From Bradyrhizobium sp. 4 (lineage in GTDB: Bacteria > Pseudomonadota > Alphaproteobacteria > Rhizobiales > Xanthobacteraceae): a stretch of 64,000 nucleotides of DNA. A model generated the notes under the pieces. It did not search any database. It saw only the letters and a program-made list of their open reading frames with translations, and had not been told where the DNA came from. Positions 32,758-41,516 of this stretch are shown piece by piece. The position numbers and the translations under genes are program-made. Within the stretch, counting starts at the first letter, position 1. Every line of letters starts with the position of its first letter. The stretch lies in NCBI RefSeq assembly GCF_023100905.1, contig NZ_CP064686.1, forward strand, positions 5,456,001 through 5,520,000, in the 5' to 3' direction.

Positions 32758-34452
32758 TCATCCGAACCAGGGCCATTCCGCGGGCCCCTCATGCGTCACG
32801 GCTCCGCCCGGTGCCTGGCCAACCAATCGGGCATATTTCGCCAGCGCGCCGGCACGGTGACGAGGCGGACGCGGCTTCCAATCGTGCCGGCGAGCAGCGA
32901 GTTCCTGCTCGTCGACCAGCATATCCATCCGCCGCTTCGCAGCATCGATCCGGATCCTGTCGCCATCGCGAACCAGCGCCAGCGGACCGCCGACGAAGGC
33001 CTCGGGAGACACATAGCCGATGCACATTCCGCGCGTGGCGCCAGAGAAGCGTCCATCCGTGATCAGGGCCACCTTCTCGCCCATGCCCTGTCCATAGATC
33101 AGCGCCGTGACGCCGAGCATCTCGCGCATGCCGGGGCCGCCCACCGGCCCCTCGTTTCGGATCACGAGAACCTCGCCCGCCTGATAGGTGCGATCACGAA
33201 CCGCAGCGACGCAGGCCTCCTCGTCTTCGAAAACGCGCGCCACGCCTTCAAAGAACTGACTCTTCAGGCCCGCGACCTTGATGACCGCGCCGTCGGGACA
33301 GAGGTTTCCCTTCAGCACAGCGACGCCGCCATCTGGCATGATCGGGGCGCGAGCCGCGTAAACGACCTCGCCGTCAGGTGCATTGGCGGCGCCGTATTCT
33401 TCGGCAAGTGTACGGCCCGTGACAGACAAGCAGCTGCCATCAATATGCCCGCTCTGGATCAGCTCCCGGATCACCACGGCGGCACCGCCGATATCGTAGA
33501 CATCCTTCGCCGTATATTTGCCTCCAGGCCGCAGGTTTCCAATCAGCGGCGTCCTGGCAAAAACCTCGCCGACATCGTCGATCGTGAATGCGATCCCGGC
33601 CTCGTTTGCGATCGCCGGCAGATGTAGCGCAGCATTGGTCGAACCGCCCGTGGCGGCCACGATCGCCGCACCGTTTTCCAGGGATTTCCGCGTCACGACG
33701 TCGCGCGGCAACGGCCCGCCGCGCTCCAGCATCTCCATGACGAGGCGCCCGGCCCGCCTGGATATCTGCGCGCGTTCGGCATAGACACCCGGCACCATCG
33801 ACACGTTGGGAATGGTGAGGCCCATCGCCTCCGACACCATCCCCATGGTGTTGGCAGTGAATTGGCCGGCGCACGCGCCGATGGTCGGCAGGCACGCCCG
33901 CTCGATGCGCTCGAGCGTGGCACTGTCGATCTCTCCGGTCATGAAGCTGCCGACAGCCTCATAGGAGTCGAGCACGGTGAGGGTCCGCCCGTCCATACGG
34001 CCCGGCAGCGCGCTGCCGCCATAGATGAAAATGGACGGGACGTTGCACCGGACCATGCCCATCATCACGCCGGGAAGCGTCTTGTCGCATCCGCCATATC
34101 CGATCAGCGCATCGTAGGCGAGACCATGGACGACGGCTTCGATCGAGTCGGCAATCAGCTCCCGCGAAAACAGCGAGAACTTCATCCCCTCGTGATTCAT
34201 GCTGATACCATCGGAAACCGACACGGTCGAAAACTCGCGCGGCGTGCCGCCGGCCTCCTCAATTCCGGTCTTGGCCGCCGCGACCTGAAAGTCGTGCGTC
34301 ATGTTGCAGGGTGTCTGTTCGCCCTTCATGCTGACGACGCCGACCATCGGCTTGGCAATCGCAGCGTCGTCGAGCCCCATGGCGCGCATGAATGCGCGGT
34401 GCGGGGCCCGGTCGAGACCATCCGTCGTGATCCGAGATCGGAGCTTCTTCAT
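32758..34452 (-). CDS. IlvD/Edd-family dehydratase (dihydroxy-acid dehydratase paralogue)
   Basis: A 564-residue dehydratase of the IlvD/Edd family. The three Fe-S cysteines sit in CNMTHD (near 50), YGGCDKT (near 118) and GACAGQFTANTMG (near 190), and the active-site region FSTVSVSDGISMNHEGMKF is typical of dihydroxy-acid dehydratases. It might be a true IlvD of branched-chain amino acid synthesis, but the gene is enclosed by a catabolic transporter operon, so a paralogue acting on a polyhydroxy acid intermediate is more likely. The start at 34452 (MKKLRSRI) fits the family better than the in-frame ATG at 34473. Confidence 0.82.
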   Translation of the reverse strand: MKKLRSRITTDGLDRAPHRAFMRAMGLDDAAIAKPMVGVVSMKGEQTPCNMTHDFQVAAAKTGIEEAGGTPREFSTVSVSDGISMNHEGMKFSLFSRELIADSIEAVVHGLAYDALIGYGGCDKTLPGVMMGMVRCNVPSIFIYGGSALPGRMDGRTLTVLDSYEAVGSFMTGEIDSATLERIERACLPTIGACAGQFTANTMGMVSEAMGLTIPNVSMVPGVYAERAQISRRAGRLVMEMLERGGPLPRDVVTRKSLENGAAIVAATGGSTNAALHLPAIANEAGIAFTIDDVGEVFARTPLIGNLRPGGKYTAKDVYDIGGAAVVIRELIQSGHIDGSCLSVTGRTLAEEYGAANAPDGEVVYAARAPIMPDGGVAVLKGNLCPDGAVIKVAGLKSQFFEGVARVFEDEEACVAAVRDRTYQAGEVLVIRNEGPVGGPGMREMLGVTALIYGQGMGEKVALITDGRFSGATRGMCIGYVSPEAFVGGPLALVRDGDRIRIDAAKRRMDMLVDEQELAARRHDWKPRPPRHRAGALAKYARLVGQAPGGAVTHEGPAEWPWFG

Positions 34453-34529
34453 ACGTGCATCTTCTTCATGCAACGTCCCGGATCATCCTGGACGCCACAC
34501 CTTCTCGCTCGGTTCGTTCGCCCGATCGC

Positions 34530-35507
34530 CTATTGCAGTGGAGCGACAATCGTCGAATGCTTGAATTGCGCGACATCCAATTTCGGCAGCATCCCTGTCT
34601 CCGCGTAGATGTCCAGCATCTTCTGGATCGCCGGGAAATTCGGCGCCGCACCCGGATCGCGGCCAAAATCATTGTCCTTGAGCAGATAGGTCTCGAGAAC
34701 CGGAATAGGTGCCTTCAGGACTTCGTTGACGACCTTCAACGTCTCTTCGCGGTTCGCCAGCGCTTTCTTCATGCCGGAGGTAATGTCACGCACGTAAGCC
34801 TTGACCAATTCCGGGTTCTTGTCGACGAAATCGGCACGGCAGGCTTCCAGGATGTGCACGATGTTCGGCATCGCCTGCGACAGCGAGAACAGTTTCCGCG
34901 TGCCGCCCTTTGCCTCCGCGCGCGCGGCAAACGGCTGGTTCATGTTGACCGCATCGACGCGGCCCTGCCGCAACGCATCTTCGGAGACGGCAAAGCCGAC
35001 CTCGACCAGCTTGATGTCCTTGGCCGGATCGATGCCGTTCTGCTTTAGCAACAGATTGAACGGGCCTTGCGTGCCGCCGCCGATTACGGAAATTCCGACC
35101 GTCTTGCCTTTGAGATCGGCGATCGTCTTGATCGGGGAGTCGTCCATGACAGCCCAGTAGACGGAGAAACCGCCGGCCTTCTCGAAGACGTGCTGCGCCA
35201 CGATGTAGGCCTTGAGGTTGCCGCCAACCACGCCGTTGGCGAGCGACAGCGGCGCCTGCGTCGCGCAATCCAGCGCGCCGGCCGCCAAGGCCTGCGTCAT
35301 CGGAGCGGTGCCCTGAAACTGGGTCCATTCGATGTTGTAGGCCTTGCCGATGTTGGGAAACTCAGCCGGGCGGCGCATCATCCAGTATTTGGATTCCTCG
35401 GCTGGAATCGTCCAGCCGACGCGAATTGTCTGCTGCGCCCATGATGGGCCCGCGCTCACGGCCGCTGCCGCCCCCAAAGCCAGGATCCACTTCGAAACGG
35501 TTCGCAT
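34530..35507 (-). CDS. NMT1/SsuA-type substrate-binding protein
   Basis: A 325-residue periplasmic protein with a Sec signal peptide (residues 1-25, cleavage near PSWAQ) and the type II fold beginning QTIRVGWTIPAEESKYWMMR. It belongs to the NMT1/OMP-thiamine-precursor/sulfonate binding family that serves TauABC-like importers, often for sulfonates, pyrimidine precursors or aromatics. The ATG at 35507 is fixed by the signal peptide. The gene is the first of the reverse cluster and is divergent from the dehydrogenase gene at 35674. Confidence 0.85.
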   Translation of the reverse strand: MRTVSKWILALGAAAAVSAGPSWAQQTIRVGWTIPAEESKYWMMRRPAEFPNIGKAYNIEWTQFQGTAPMTQALAAGALDCATQAPLSLANGVVGGNLKAYIVAQHVFEKAGGFSVYWAVMDDSPIKTIADLKGKTVGISVIGGGTQGPFNLLLKQNGIDPAKDIKLVEVGFAVSEDALRQGRVDAVNMNQPFAARAEAKGGTRKLFSLSQAMPNIVHILEACRADFVDKNPELVKAYVRDITSGMKKALANREETLKVVNEVLKAPIPVLETYLLKDNDFGRDPGAAPNFPAIQKMLDIYAETGMLPKLDVAQFKHSTIVAPLQ

Positions 35508-35564
35508 CGTGCCCACTCCGCTGCCCAGGCGCCGACCCGCGCCATCCAACCCGACCGCGGCAAA

Positions 35565-35582
35565 TGTTTCATGGTTCAAACA
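35565..35582. promoter_or_regulatory. Candidate operator palindrome between divergent genes
   Basis: TGTTTCATGGTTCAAACA has matching outer arms (TGTTT and AAACA) and sits between the divergent binding-protein and dehydrogenase genes. Such arms suit a GntR- or LysR-type site. No regulator gene is nearby, so the protein that would bind is unknown. Confidence 0.4.
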
Positions 35583-35673
35583 ATCAAGCAAGCCATGCAG
35601 GCCGGGCGGTTTCGTCGTGGGATACGCCCTATATGGTAGTGCAGCGTCGCACAGCAGCAGATGGAGGCAACCT

Positions 35674-36600
35674 ATGGCTGAGGCAAGCAAGACAAACCCG
35701 CAAGCCGTCGAGCGGCTCGGCTATCTCGGCCTTGGACTGATGGGGACACCGATGAGCCGGCGCCTGCTCAACGCCGGCCATCAGGTCACTGTCTGGAACC
35801 GTTCGGAAGGGAAGATGGCCGCGCTCGTCGAAGCCGGTGCCAGGCGCGCAGCCAGCCCACGCGACTTGATGGAGAGCTCGGACATCGTCTTCATGTGCGT
35901 GACGGATGCGGCTGCCGTGGAAGAGGTGATCTTCGGGCCCACGAGCATCTCAACAGCGCCCGGCGCGGGTAAGCTCGTGGTCGACTTCTCGTCGATCCAT
36001 CCTGATGCCGCACGGGACCTTGCAACACGATTGTTAGCTGCGAACGGCGCGGGCTGGATCGATGCGCCGGTGTCCGGTGGCACCAAGGGCGCCGAGGAAG
36101 GCACGCTTGCCATCATGGCCGGCGGAAAAGCAGGCGATATCGAGCGGGTCCGCCCCTACGTACTGGCCATGGCACGAAGGTTCACCCACATGGGCCCGAC
36201 CGGCGCCGGCCAGACCACAAAGCTATGCAATCAGGTGATCGTCGGATGCGCGATGGCTGTTCTTGCGGAGGCAACACGCCTTGCCGTGAACGCCGGAATC
36301 GATGCCAACCGGTTGCCCGAAGCACTCGCCGGCGGCTTCGCGGACTCCATTCCGTTACAGCTGTTCGTGCCGCGAATGGTCCAGGGCATTCACTCACCGC
36401 CGCTTGGTCAAATCGCTACAATGCTCAAGGACCTCGATACCGTCGCCGATGTCGCGCAGACGACGTCGACCCCGGTGCCCATGGCCTCGCTCGCCGGACA
36501 ACTTTTCAGGCTCGCCAAGGCCGCGCGAGGCGCGGATGCGGATGCGCTCGAAATCTACAAGCTTTCGGCAGGGAGCGCTGAATCATCGAGCGCGAACTGA
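35674..36600 (+). CDS. NAD(P)-dependent beta-hydroxyacid dehydrogenase
   Basis: A 308-residue dehydrogenase of the 6-phosphogluconate/3-hydroxyisobutyrate family. It has the NAD motif LGYLGLGLMGTPMSRRLLNA, the substrate loop DAPVSGGTKGAEEGTLAIMAGG (here given in part: DAPVSGGTKGAEEG, near residue 130), and the catalytic Lys region KLCNQVIV (near 185). ATG 35674 has a strong ATGGAGG site. It would oxidise or reduce a beta-hydroxy acid such as tartronate semialdehyde or a malonate-semialdehyde-like intermediate. It is divergent from the binding-protein gene and lies within the NicX-like cluster. Confidence 0.84.
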   Translation: MAEASKTNPQAVERLGYLGLGLMGTPMSRRLLNAGHQVTVWNRSEGKMAALVEAGARRAASPRDLMESSDIVFMCVTDAAAVEEVIFGPTSISTAPGAGKLVVDFSSIHPDAARDLATRLLAANGAGWIDAPVSGGTKGAEEGTLAIMAGGKAGDIERVRPYVLAMARRFTHMGPTGAGQTTKLCNQVIVGCAMAVLAEATRLAVNAGIDANRLPEALAGGFADSIPLQLFVPRMVQGIHSPPLGQIATMLKDLDTVADVAQTTSTPVPMASLAGQLFRLAKAARGADADALEIYKLSAGSAESSSAN

Positions 36601-36625
36601 AGCACGCTTGCTGTGACTGCTTGCG

Positions 36626-37171
36626 CTAGCTGTCGGCGAGAAATCGGCCGAACGCGCCGCGCGCGAAGAGCAGCGGCTCCTTCGCATTGTAAGTATAGGC
36701 CTCGACCGCACCGAGAAAGATCACGTGGTCGCCGCCGTAATAGCGATTGACCGAGCGGCATTGAAAATTGGCGACGCTCTCGGCGAGCACCGGCGCGTTG
36801 CCGAGGCCCGGCGTCCAGTCGACACCGGTGAACTTGTCATCAGACGACTTGGCGAATTTGCTCGCAAGCGCCTGTTGCGAAACGCCAAGAACGTTGACCG
36901 TGAAATGACTGGCGTTCTGGAAGATGGTCAGACTAGAGGAATAGACGACGAGACTCCAAAGAACCAGCGGCGGATTCAGCGAGACCGAGGCAAACGAATT
37001 GCACGTCAGGCCATAGGGCTTGCCGTCAGGCGCAGCGGCTGTGATGATCGTCACCCCCGTGGCGTAGGTGCCTAGCGCACTGCGGAAATCACGGGGATCG
37101 ATCGGCGAGTTGTCGCTCGCGAGTTCGTTGGCCGGATCGGGAACGGCCGGCTGCTTCGGCAGATCATTCAT
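36626..37171 (-). CDS. Flavin reductase component of a two-component monooxygenase
   Basis: A 181-residue protein of the flavin_reduct domain family (FMN/FAD reductase, HpaC/NtaB-like). The conserved start of the domain (RSALGTYATGVTIITAAAPDG, near residue 30), the CNSFASVSLNPPLVLWS block and the late HVIFLGAVEAY block are present. It lies 9 nt after the monooxygenase gene on the same strand and would supply reduced flavin to it. The 25-residue acidic N-terminal extension is unusual but harmless. Confidence 0.84.
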   Translation of the reverse strand: MNDLPKQPAVPDPANELASDNSPIDPRDFRSALGTYATGVTIITAAAPDGKPYGLTCNSFASVSLNPPLVLWSLVVYSSSLTIFQNASHFTVNVLGVSQQALASKFAKSSDDKFTGVDWTPGLGNAPVLAESVANFQCRSVNRYYGGDHVIFLGAVEAYTYNAKEPLLFARGAFGRFLADS

Positions 37172-37180
37172 CGGCCGGCC

Positions 37181-38410
37181 TCACAGCGTGAGATTCTCGG
37201 ACGGCAGGCCCAACGCCACGCGTCCATAGTTGGTCCCGGCTGCGTCGAAATTGAACGCAAGATGCGAATTGATCGCGTGCGCATCGCGGAATTGCCGCTG
37301 CAACGCGCCCGTCGTGAACAGGCCCCGTGCTCCGCTCGCAGCAAACAGCATCGACACCGCATCCGTGCAGAAGTTTACTGAAAAGGCGCCGTCGCGCCGA
37401 TATCTGGTCTTGGTCGCCATATCGGCGATATGACCCCGCCTTGCATCCTCCATGGCATTCAGACAGGCCGAGCGCATGATCAGGCGTGCGGCGTCGATCT
37501 TCGCCGAGGCCTCGGCGATCTTGATCTGGGTGCTTTGAAAGTCGCTCAGCCTGGCGTGGTTGTAGGTGGAAATGCGATGACGGACGACCTCCGCATAATC
37601 GTCGAGACACGCCTGCGCGTTCCCCAGCGCGACGCCGGAGAGGACGTAGGGAAACAGCGAGAACACCGGGAGCGCATACAGCGGGTTGGGATTGAGCTTG
37701 CTTCCCGGCGTCGGACCCCCGTCAAGATCGCCGACTGCAACCGTCATGTCCTCGCGCACGAAAGCGTCCCTGACCTCCACGTCGCAAGACCCCGTCCCGC
37801 GCAGCCCCGCGACATTCCAGGTGTCGAGGACCTTGTAGTCGGCTTTCGGCAGCAGAAATATCCGATACTCGATGCCGTCCGCCTCGTCGTCGGAGTAGAC
37901 GACGCTTGCAAGCATGTTCCATGCGCAGGAGGCAACGCCCGAGGAGAACGGCCAGCTGCCATGGAGACGGTATCCGCCCTCCACTCTCGTGGCACGTCCG
38001 GCAGGAAAAATGAACGAGGACGCGATCAGTGCGTCCGGATCAAGGCCCCAGACCAGATCCTGCGCCGCCGGCTCGAACATGCCGAGCATCCAGTGATGGC
38101 TCGCCAGATTGGCCAGATTCCACGCCACCGACGCGTCCGCCTGTCCGAGCAAATCCGCGCAGTCGATCAAGGCGACATAATCGAGTTCTGCGCCGCCAAT
38201 GCGCTTGGGCTGAAGCATCCGGAACAGGCCCGCGTCGTGCAGATCCTTCTCCGTTTCGGGCGGCAAATGCCGCAACTCCTCCGTCCGCGCCGCCCGCTCT
38301 CGCAGCCGTGGGATGAGCGCGCGCGCCTTCGCGACCATTGCCGCATGGGCAGGTTCATCGAATTGCGCCCCTGCGGGCCGGCCCACGCTCGGCTCTTGAC
38401 CAGGCGCCAT
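37181..38410 (-). CDS. FADH2/FMNH2-dependent monooxygenase (acyl-CoA-dehydrogenase fold)
   Basis: A 409-residue group D flavin monooxygenase with the acyl-CoA dehydrogenase fold, like HsaA, HpaH-C2, DszC and indole oxygenases. It has the helical N-terminal domain, a central beta domain (WNVAGLRGTGSCDVEV) and a C-terminal bundle ending in LFAASGARGLFTTGALQRQF with the DAHAINSHL His region. Reduced flavin would come from the adjacent reductase. ATG 38410 follows a GAGGG site. The likely reaction is hydroxylation of an aromatic ring, preparing it for the NicX-like ring opening; the substrate is not identifiable. Confidence 0.82.
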   Translation of the reverse strand: MAPGQEPSVGRPAGAQFDEPAHAAMVAKARALIPRLRERAARTEELRHLPPETEKDLHDAGLFRMLQPKRIGGAELDYVALIDCADLLGQADASVAWNLANLASHHWMLGMFEPAAQDLVWGLDPDALIASSFIFPAGRATRVEGGYRLHGSWPFSSGVASCAWNMLASVVYSDDEADGIEYRIFLLPKADYKVLDTWNVAGLRGTGSCDVEVRDAFVREDMTVAVGDLDGGPTPGSKLNPNPLYALPVFSLFPYVLSGVALGNAQACLDDYAEVVRHRISTYNHARLSDFQSTQIKIAEASAKIDAARLIMRSACLNAMEDARRGHIADMATKTRYRRDGAFSVNFCTDAVSMLFAASGARGLFTTGALQRQFRDAHAINSHLAFNFDAAGTNYGRVALGLPSENLTL

Positions 38411-38515
38411 TCGTATCCCTCGCTTTATGCATTTATGCGGCTGGAACATCGCCAAATCAAGCGGATGCAGCGCTAGGGCGCGATTTGCACGTCCCAAGGG
38501 AACGACCGCTTGGGT

Positions 38516-39784
38516 TCAGACCTGCTCCGATGGCTTGCCCGATCCAAAAGCCCCCTTTTGGTTGAACTCCGAGATCCGACGCTCGTCGTAACCGAGCGTA
38601 TCACGCAAGACCTGCTCGGTGTGCTCGCCCAGCAATGGAGCAGCCACAGGATCAATCGGGCCGGTCAAGCTCATGGCAATCGGCGGCTCGATGTTAGGGA
38701 CCCACTCTGCCGTACGATGCGGAATCCGGTTCAAGCGATGGCGCGCTCGCGCCTCCGGTGCATTGAACCCCTCCTCGACCGTCCGCAGATAGCCGACCGG
38801 GATATTGGCCAGCTTCATCTTGGTCATCCAGTTCTCGAGAGTATCGCTCGCGAAAACCTCCGCAATGGCTGCCCGCAGAAGCTCCTTGTTCTCGGAACGC
38901 GCCTTACGCGAGGCAAACTGCGGATCGGTGATCAGTTCCGGCCGGTTCAGCACCTCGACCACCAGCCGACGATAGAGCCGATCGTTCGCGCAGGCCATGT
39001 AAAGCGCCCCATCGGAGGCCTCGTACACGCCGACGGTAGGAGAGCCACTCGGCGAATTACCAAACCGGCCGGGATTTTCGCCGTTGATCAGATAGGCCAT
39101 GCCATAGAAGCCGGTCATGCCCATCGCGACGTCGAACAGGGCGACCTCGACATGCTGGCCTCGACCGAGCCGATCGCGCGCCAGCAGCGCCATCAGGATG
39201 GCGTTGCAGGCAGACATCCCCGTCGCCATGTCTACGATCGGCGGGCCGGTGCGAACCGCCGGGCCATCAGCAAATCCGTTGAGCGACATGAAGCCGCTTT
39301 CCGCCTGCGTGATCGGATCAAAGCCGGGACGCGAGGCAAACGGTCCGGTGCGCCCGTAGGCGGAGATCGAGCAATAGACCAACCGCGGATTGAGCGGCGC
39401 AACAGTTTCATAGTCGAGGCCAAATTTCTTCATGACCCCGCTGGAGAAGTTCTCGACGACCACGTCGGCCTTGCGAATCAAATCCAGCGCGATCTCACGA
39501 GCCTCCGGCACGGTAAGGTCGAGCGTGATGCCACGCTTGTTGCGATTGAGGCTGAGATAGGCAGCACTCTCTCCACCGATCTCGGCGTGTTCATACGCAC
39601 GCGTGTCATCGCCTCCGTCTGGATTCTCGATCTTGATGACGTGCGCGCCGAAATCAGCAAGCGTCTGCGTACAGGCCGGGCCGGCAACCACACGCGTGAA
39701 ATCGACGACCAGCAGACCGTCGAGCGCGCTAGGCGCCCCCGTCGCGCGCGACGAACGTTCCGGCAATTGAGGCTTGGTGGGCAT
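38516..39784 (-). CDS. CaiB/BaiF-family (class III) CoA-transferase
   Basis: A 422-residue class III CoA-transferase. It opens with the family phrase LDGLLVVDFTRVVAGPACTQ and the conserved DFGAHVIKIE; the catalytic Asp is expected near residue 190 in the VDMATGMSAC region. Such enzymes move CoA between carboxylic acids without ATP. ATG 39784 follows AAGGGAG. It is the first gene of a reverse trio with the two monooxygenase components (106 nt gap), so a CoA ester step is probably part of that pathway. Confidence 0.85.
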   Translation of the reverse strand: MPTKPQLPERSSRATGAPSALDGLLVVDFTRVVAGPACTQTLADFGAHVIKIENPDGGDDTRAYEHAEIGGESAAYLSLNRNKRGITLDLTVPEAREIALDLIRKADVVVENFSSGVMKKFGLDYETVAPLNPRLVYCSISAYGRTGPFASRPGFDPITQAESGFMSLNGFADGPAVRTGPPIVDMATGMSACNAILMALLARDRLGRGQHVEVALFDVAMGMTGFYGMAYLINGENPGRFGNSPSGSPTVGVYEASDGALYMACANDRLYRRLVVEVLNRPELITDPQFASRKARSENKELLRAAIAEVFASDTLENWMTKMKLANIPVGYLRTVEEGFNAPEARARHRLNRIPHRTAEWVPNIEPPIAMSLTGPIDPVAAPLLGEHTEQVLRDTLGYDERRISEFNQKGAFGSGKPSEQV

Positions 39785-39898
39785 CGACGGCGCTCCCTTA
39801 CATCGGCTTATGGTTGCCGAATTTCCCGCAGGAGCAAACTTAAAGCCCGGCACCGCTGACTTCGCAAGTCCTTCGCCCGCATCGCTTCAATACGCAAA

Positions 39899-39932
39899 AA
39901 GGGCCCGGCAGCTGTCAAGCTGCCGGGCCCTT
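39899..39932 (-). terminator. Rho-independent terminator of the GNAT gene
   Basis: A 15-bp perfect GC-rich stem (left arm starts AAGGGCCCGGCAGCT) with loop GTCA. On the reverse strand it is followed by a T run (AAAAA at 39896-39900 on the + strand). It ends transcription of the gene at 40022-40450 and shields the CoA-transferase gene. Confidence 0.8.
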
Positions 39933-40021
39933 GGACGTTCCGTGTTGCGCTTCATCTCGCGCGAACCATTTTCCGTAGCGGGAATCGCGTTCCGCACCAC
40001 GGGAAACCTGGCTCCATTCGC

Positions 40022-40450
40022 TCAGCGAAGCCGCTTTCGCCAGTAAAGCGTATGCGCCCAGGCCCAGGGCACTTGGGGTTCGAAGAGCCGATAGCCTGCC
40101 CGAATGAAATTATTGGCAGACACCGGATTGTCGGTCGTATCCGAGACGATGCTGTCCCATCCAGTACGCCGTGCCCTTGCCTCGATCACCCGCATCATCC
40201 TGCACTGGCGGTCACGTCCCCGGTGCCGCTGCAACACACCGACCCTGGAGAAATAACCGCCATTTCGAATGTGCGTTGACGGCACGACACCGGCAAAAGC
40301 TACTGCCTCATCGCCGTGATAGGCAAGCCACCACGCCCCCAACTCGAATCGTGGCAAGGCAGCCGCATCGAAGAACGTCGACTGATGCAGATCCGCCAAT
40401 GTGTCGGCGATGTCGTCATCGGATGCATCGACAATGCGAATTCTGTACAT
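40022..40450 (-). CDS. GNAT-like N-acetyltransferase
   Basis: A 142-residue protein with a GNAT fold: a central beta strand (AVAFAGVVPS), then GGYFSRVGVLQRHRGRDRQCRMM where the R/Q-x-x-G-x acetyl-CoA loop would be, and a final DNPVSANNFIRAGYRLF. The loop reads QRHRGRDR rather than the canonical QRxGxG. The substrate is unknown. The start may be 40450 or 40462. It lies beside a prophage remnant and has its own terminator downstream. Confidence 0.7.
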   Translation of the reverse strand: MYRIRIVDASDDDIADTLADLHQSTFFDAAALPRFELGAWWLAYHGDEAVAFAGVVPSTHIRNGGYFSRVGVLQRHRGRDRQCRMMRVIEARARRTGWDSIVSDTTDNPVSANNFIRAGYRLFEPQVPWAWAHTLYWRKRLR

Positions 40451-40504
40451 GGGATGATCCATTGGGGTGGAGTGCAGTAACATCGTGCCGATTGAGGCTC
40501 ACTT

Positions 40505-40938
40505 GCCCAGCACGACCTTGACACCTAGCCAGACCGCGCCCATCAGCCCGGTGGCGACAGCAGCGCATCCTTGATAAAAGAATAGAGCACCATGAAGCCG
40601 CCGTTCTGCTGCATGAAGACGTGGTTGACGTAGTCCGTCTCCTGCTGCGCGGCGGCGACGTCCTCCGGACCGACCGGCTCGAAGCGCACGACTTCGTCGG
40701 AGCCTGCAAAGATGTCCATCAACGACGGCATCAGGCCTTCGACGGTGTCGGCGACGTCGGTCGACACCGCACGCGAGCGGCCGTCCTGCGCCGGCATGTC
40801 CTTGCGCATGTCGCCGAGGTAATAGTCCATCGCGTCGGCCCGCTCCTCGGCGAGCCGCGCCGCCGACATAGCAGCGAGTGCGTTGGCTTTCTGGGAGGCG
40901 AGCATCGCCTTTACTTCGGAGATCGACATTTTCGACAT
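40505..40938 (-). pseudogene. Truncated phage portal protein fused to an unrelated tail
   Basis: The reading frame from 40938 starts like P22-type portal proteins: RAVSTDVADTVEGLMPSLMD, then IFAGSDEVVRFEPVGPEDV and QETDYVNHVFMQQNGG. It stops after ALLSPPG at 40543, about 130 residues in, where intact portals run for over 500. Straight after, in another frame, a short hydrophobic tail (ATGLMGAVWLGVKVVLGK) runs to a stop near 40500. This is the signature of an internal deletion that joined the portal N-terminus to the end of another gene. It is non-functional as a portal. Confidence 0.7.
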
Positions 40939-41003
40939 GAAATACCTTTCGGCCAGAGCTCGTTCACCGCGCTGTTCGGTGGACCGGCTTCATCAGCGTG
41001 GCA

Positions 41004-41495
41004 TTATGAAGGGCTGGACCCAGCGGGCAAACCAGGCATCGTCATCGCCCTGCCATCATTTCCTCGGTCATCCGTGCCCCAGATCGGCGGCGGGATCGAA
41101 TGGCTCGGCTCTCCCGCGAACGCGCCGATTGGCCGGTTGCTTGGGGCGCCCCGATCATCAGAACGCGTGCCCCACTGACCGAATCGCTCGTTCAATCCCG
41201 GGGACGGCAGATACGGCACAGGCGAAGCACCCGACCTGAACACGTCCGTTCCGGAGGGAGCATCCTGCCGGGTCAAGCGGCGAACATCGCGGCGAGAGAC
41301 AGCGGACGCATCACCGGTGGATTTCTCGGACGCGTTCGGCGCAGGCGCGCTGCCGCCCGGAGACGTAATCCAATTGCCAAACCGACCGGCAAACGTCGCG
41401 CCTTGATCCGCCCCCGCAGCTTCAGCATCGGCTGGGTACGGCGGCTCACCCGCCGCTGGACGGGAGCCTCCTTGTCCGGACAACGGGCGTCGCAC
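41004..41495 (-). CDS. Hypothetical low-complexity protein in prophage remnant
   Basis: A 163-residue Gly/Ser/Pro/Arg-rich protein with two related short phrases, GRFGNWITSPGGSAPAP and ERFGQWGTRSDD, which suggest an internal repeat. It has a GTG start with GGAG upstream and lies 21 nt after the hydrolase-like gene on the same strand. No function is recognised. A long antisense frame (41100-42056) exists but looks like a GC-rich shadow. Confidence 0.4.
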   Translation of the reverse strand: MRRPLSGQGGSRPAAGEPPYPADAEAAGADQGATFAGRFGNWITSPGGSAPAPNASEKSTGDASAVSRRDVRRLTRQDAPSGTDVFRSGASPVPYLPSPGLNERFGQWGTRSDDRGAPSNRPIGAFAGEPSHSIPPPIWGTDDRGNDGRAMTMPGLPAGSSPS

Positions 41496-41516
41496 GCGCT
41501 CCGAGGGCGTGTCATA

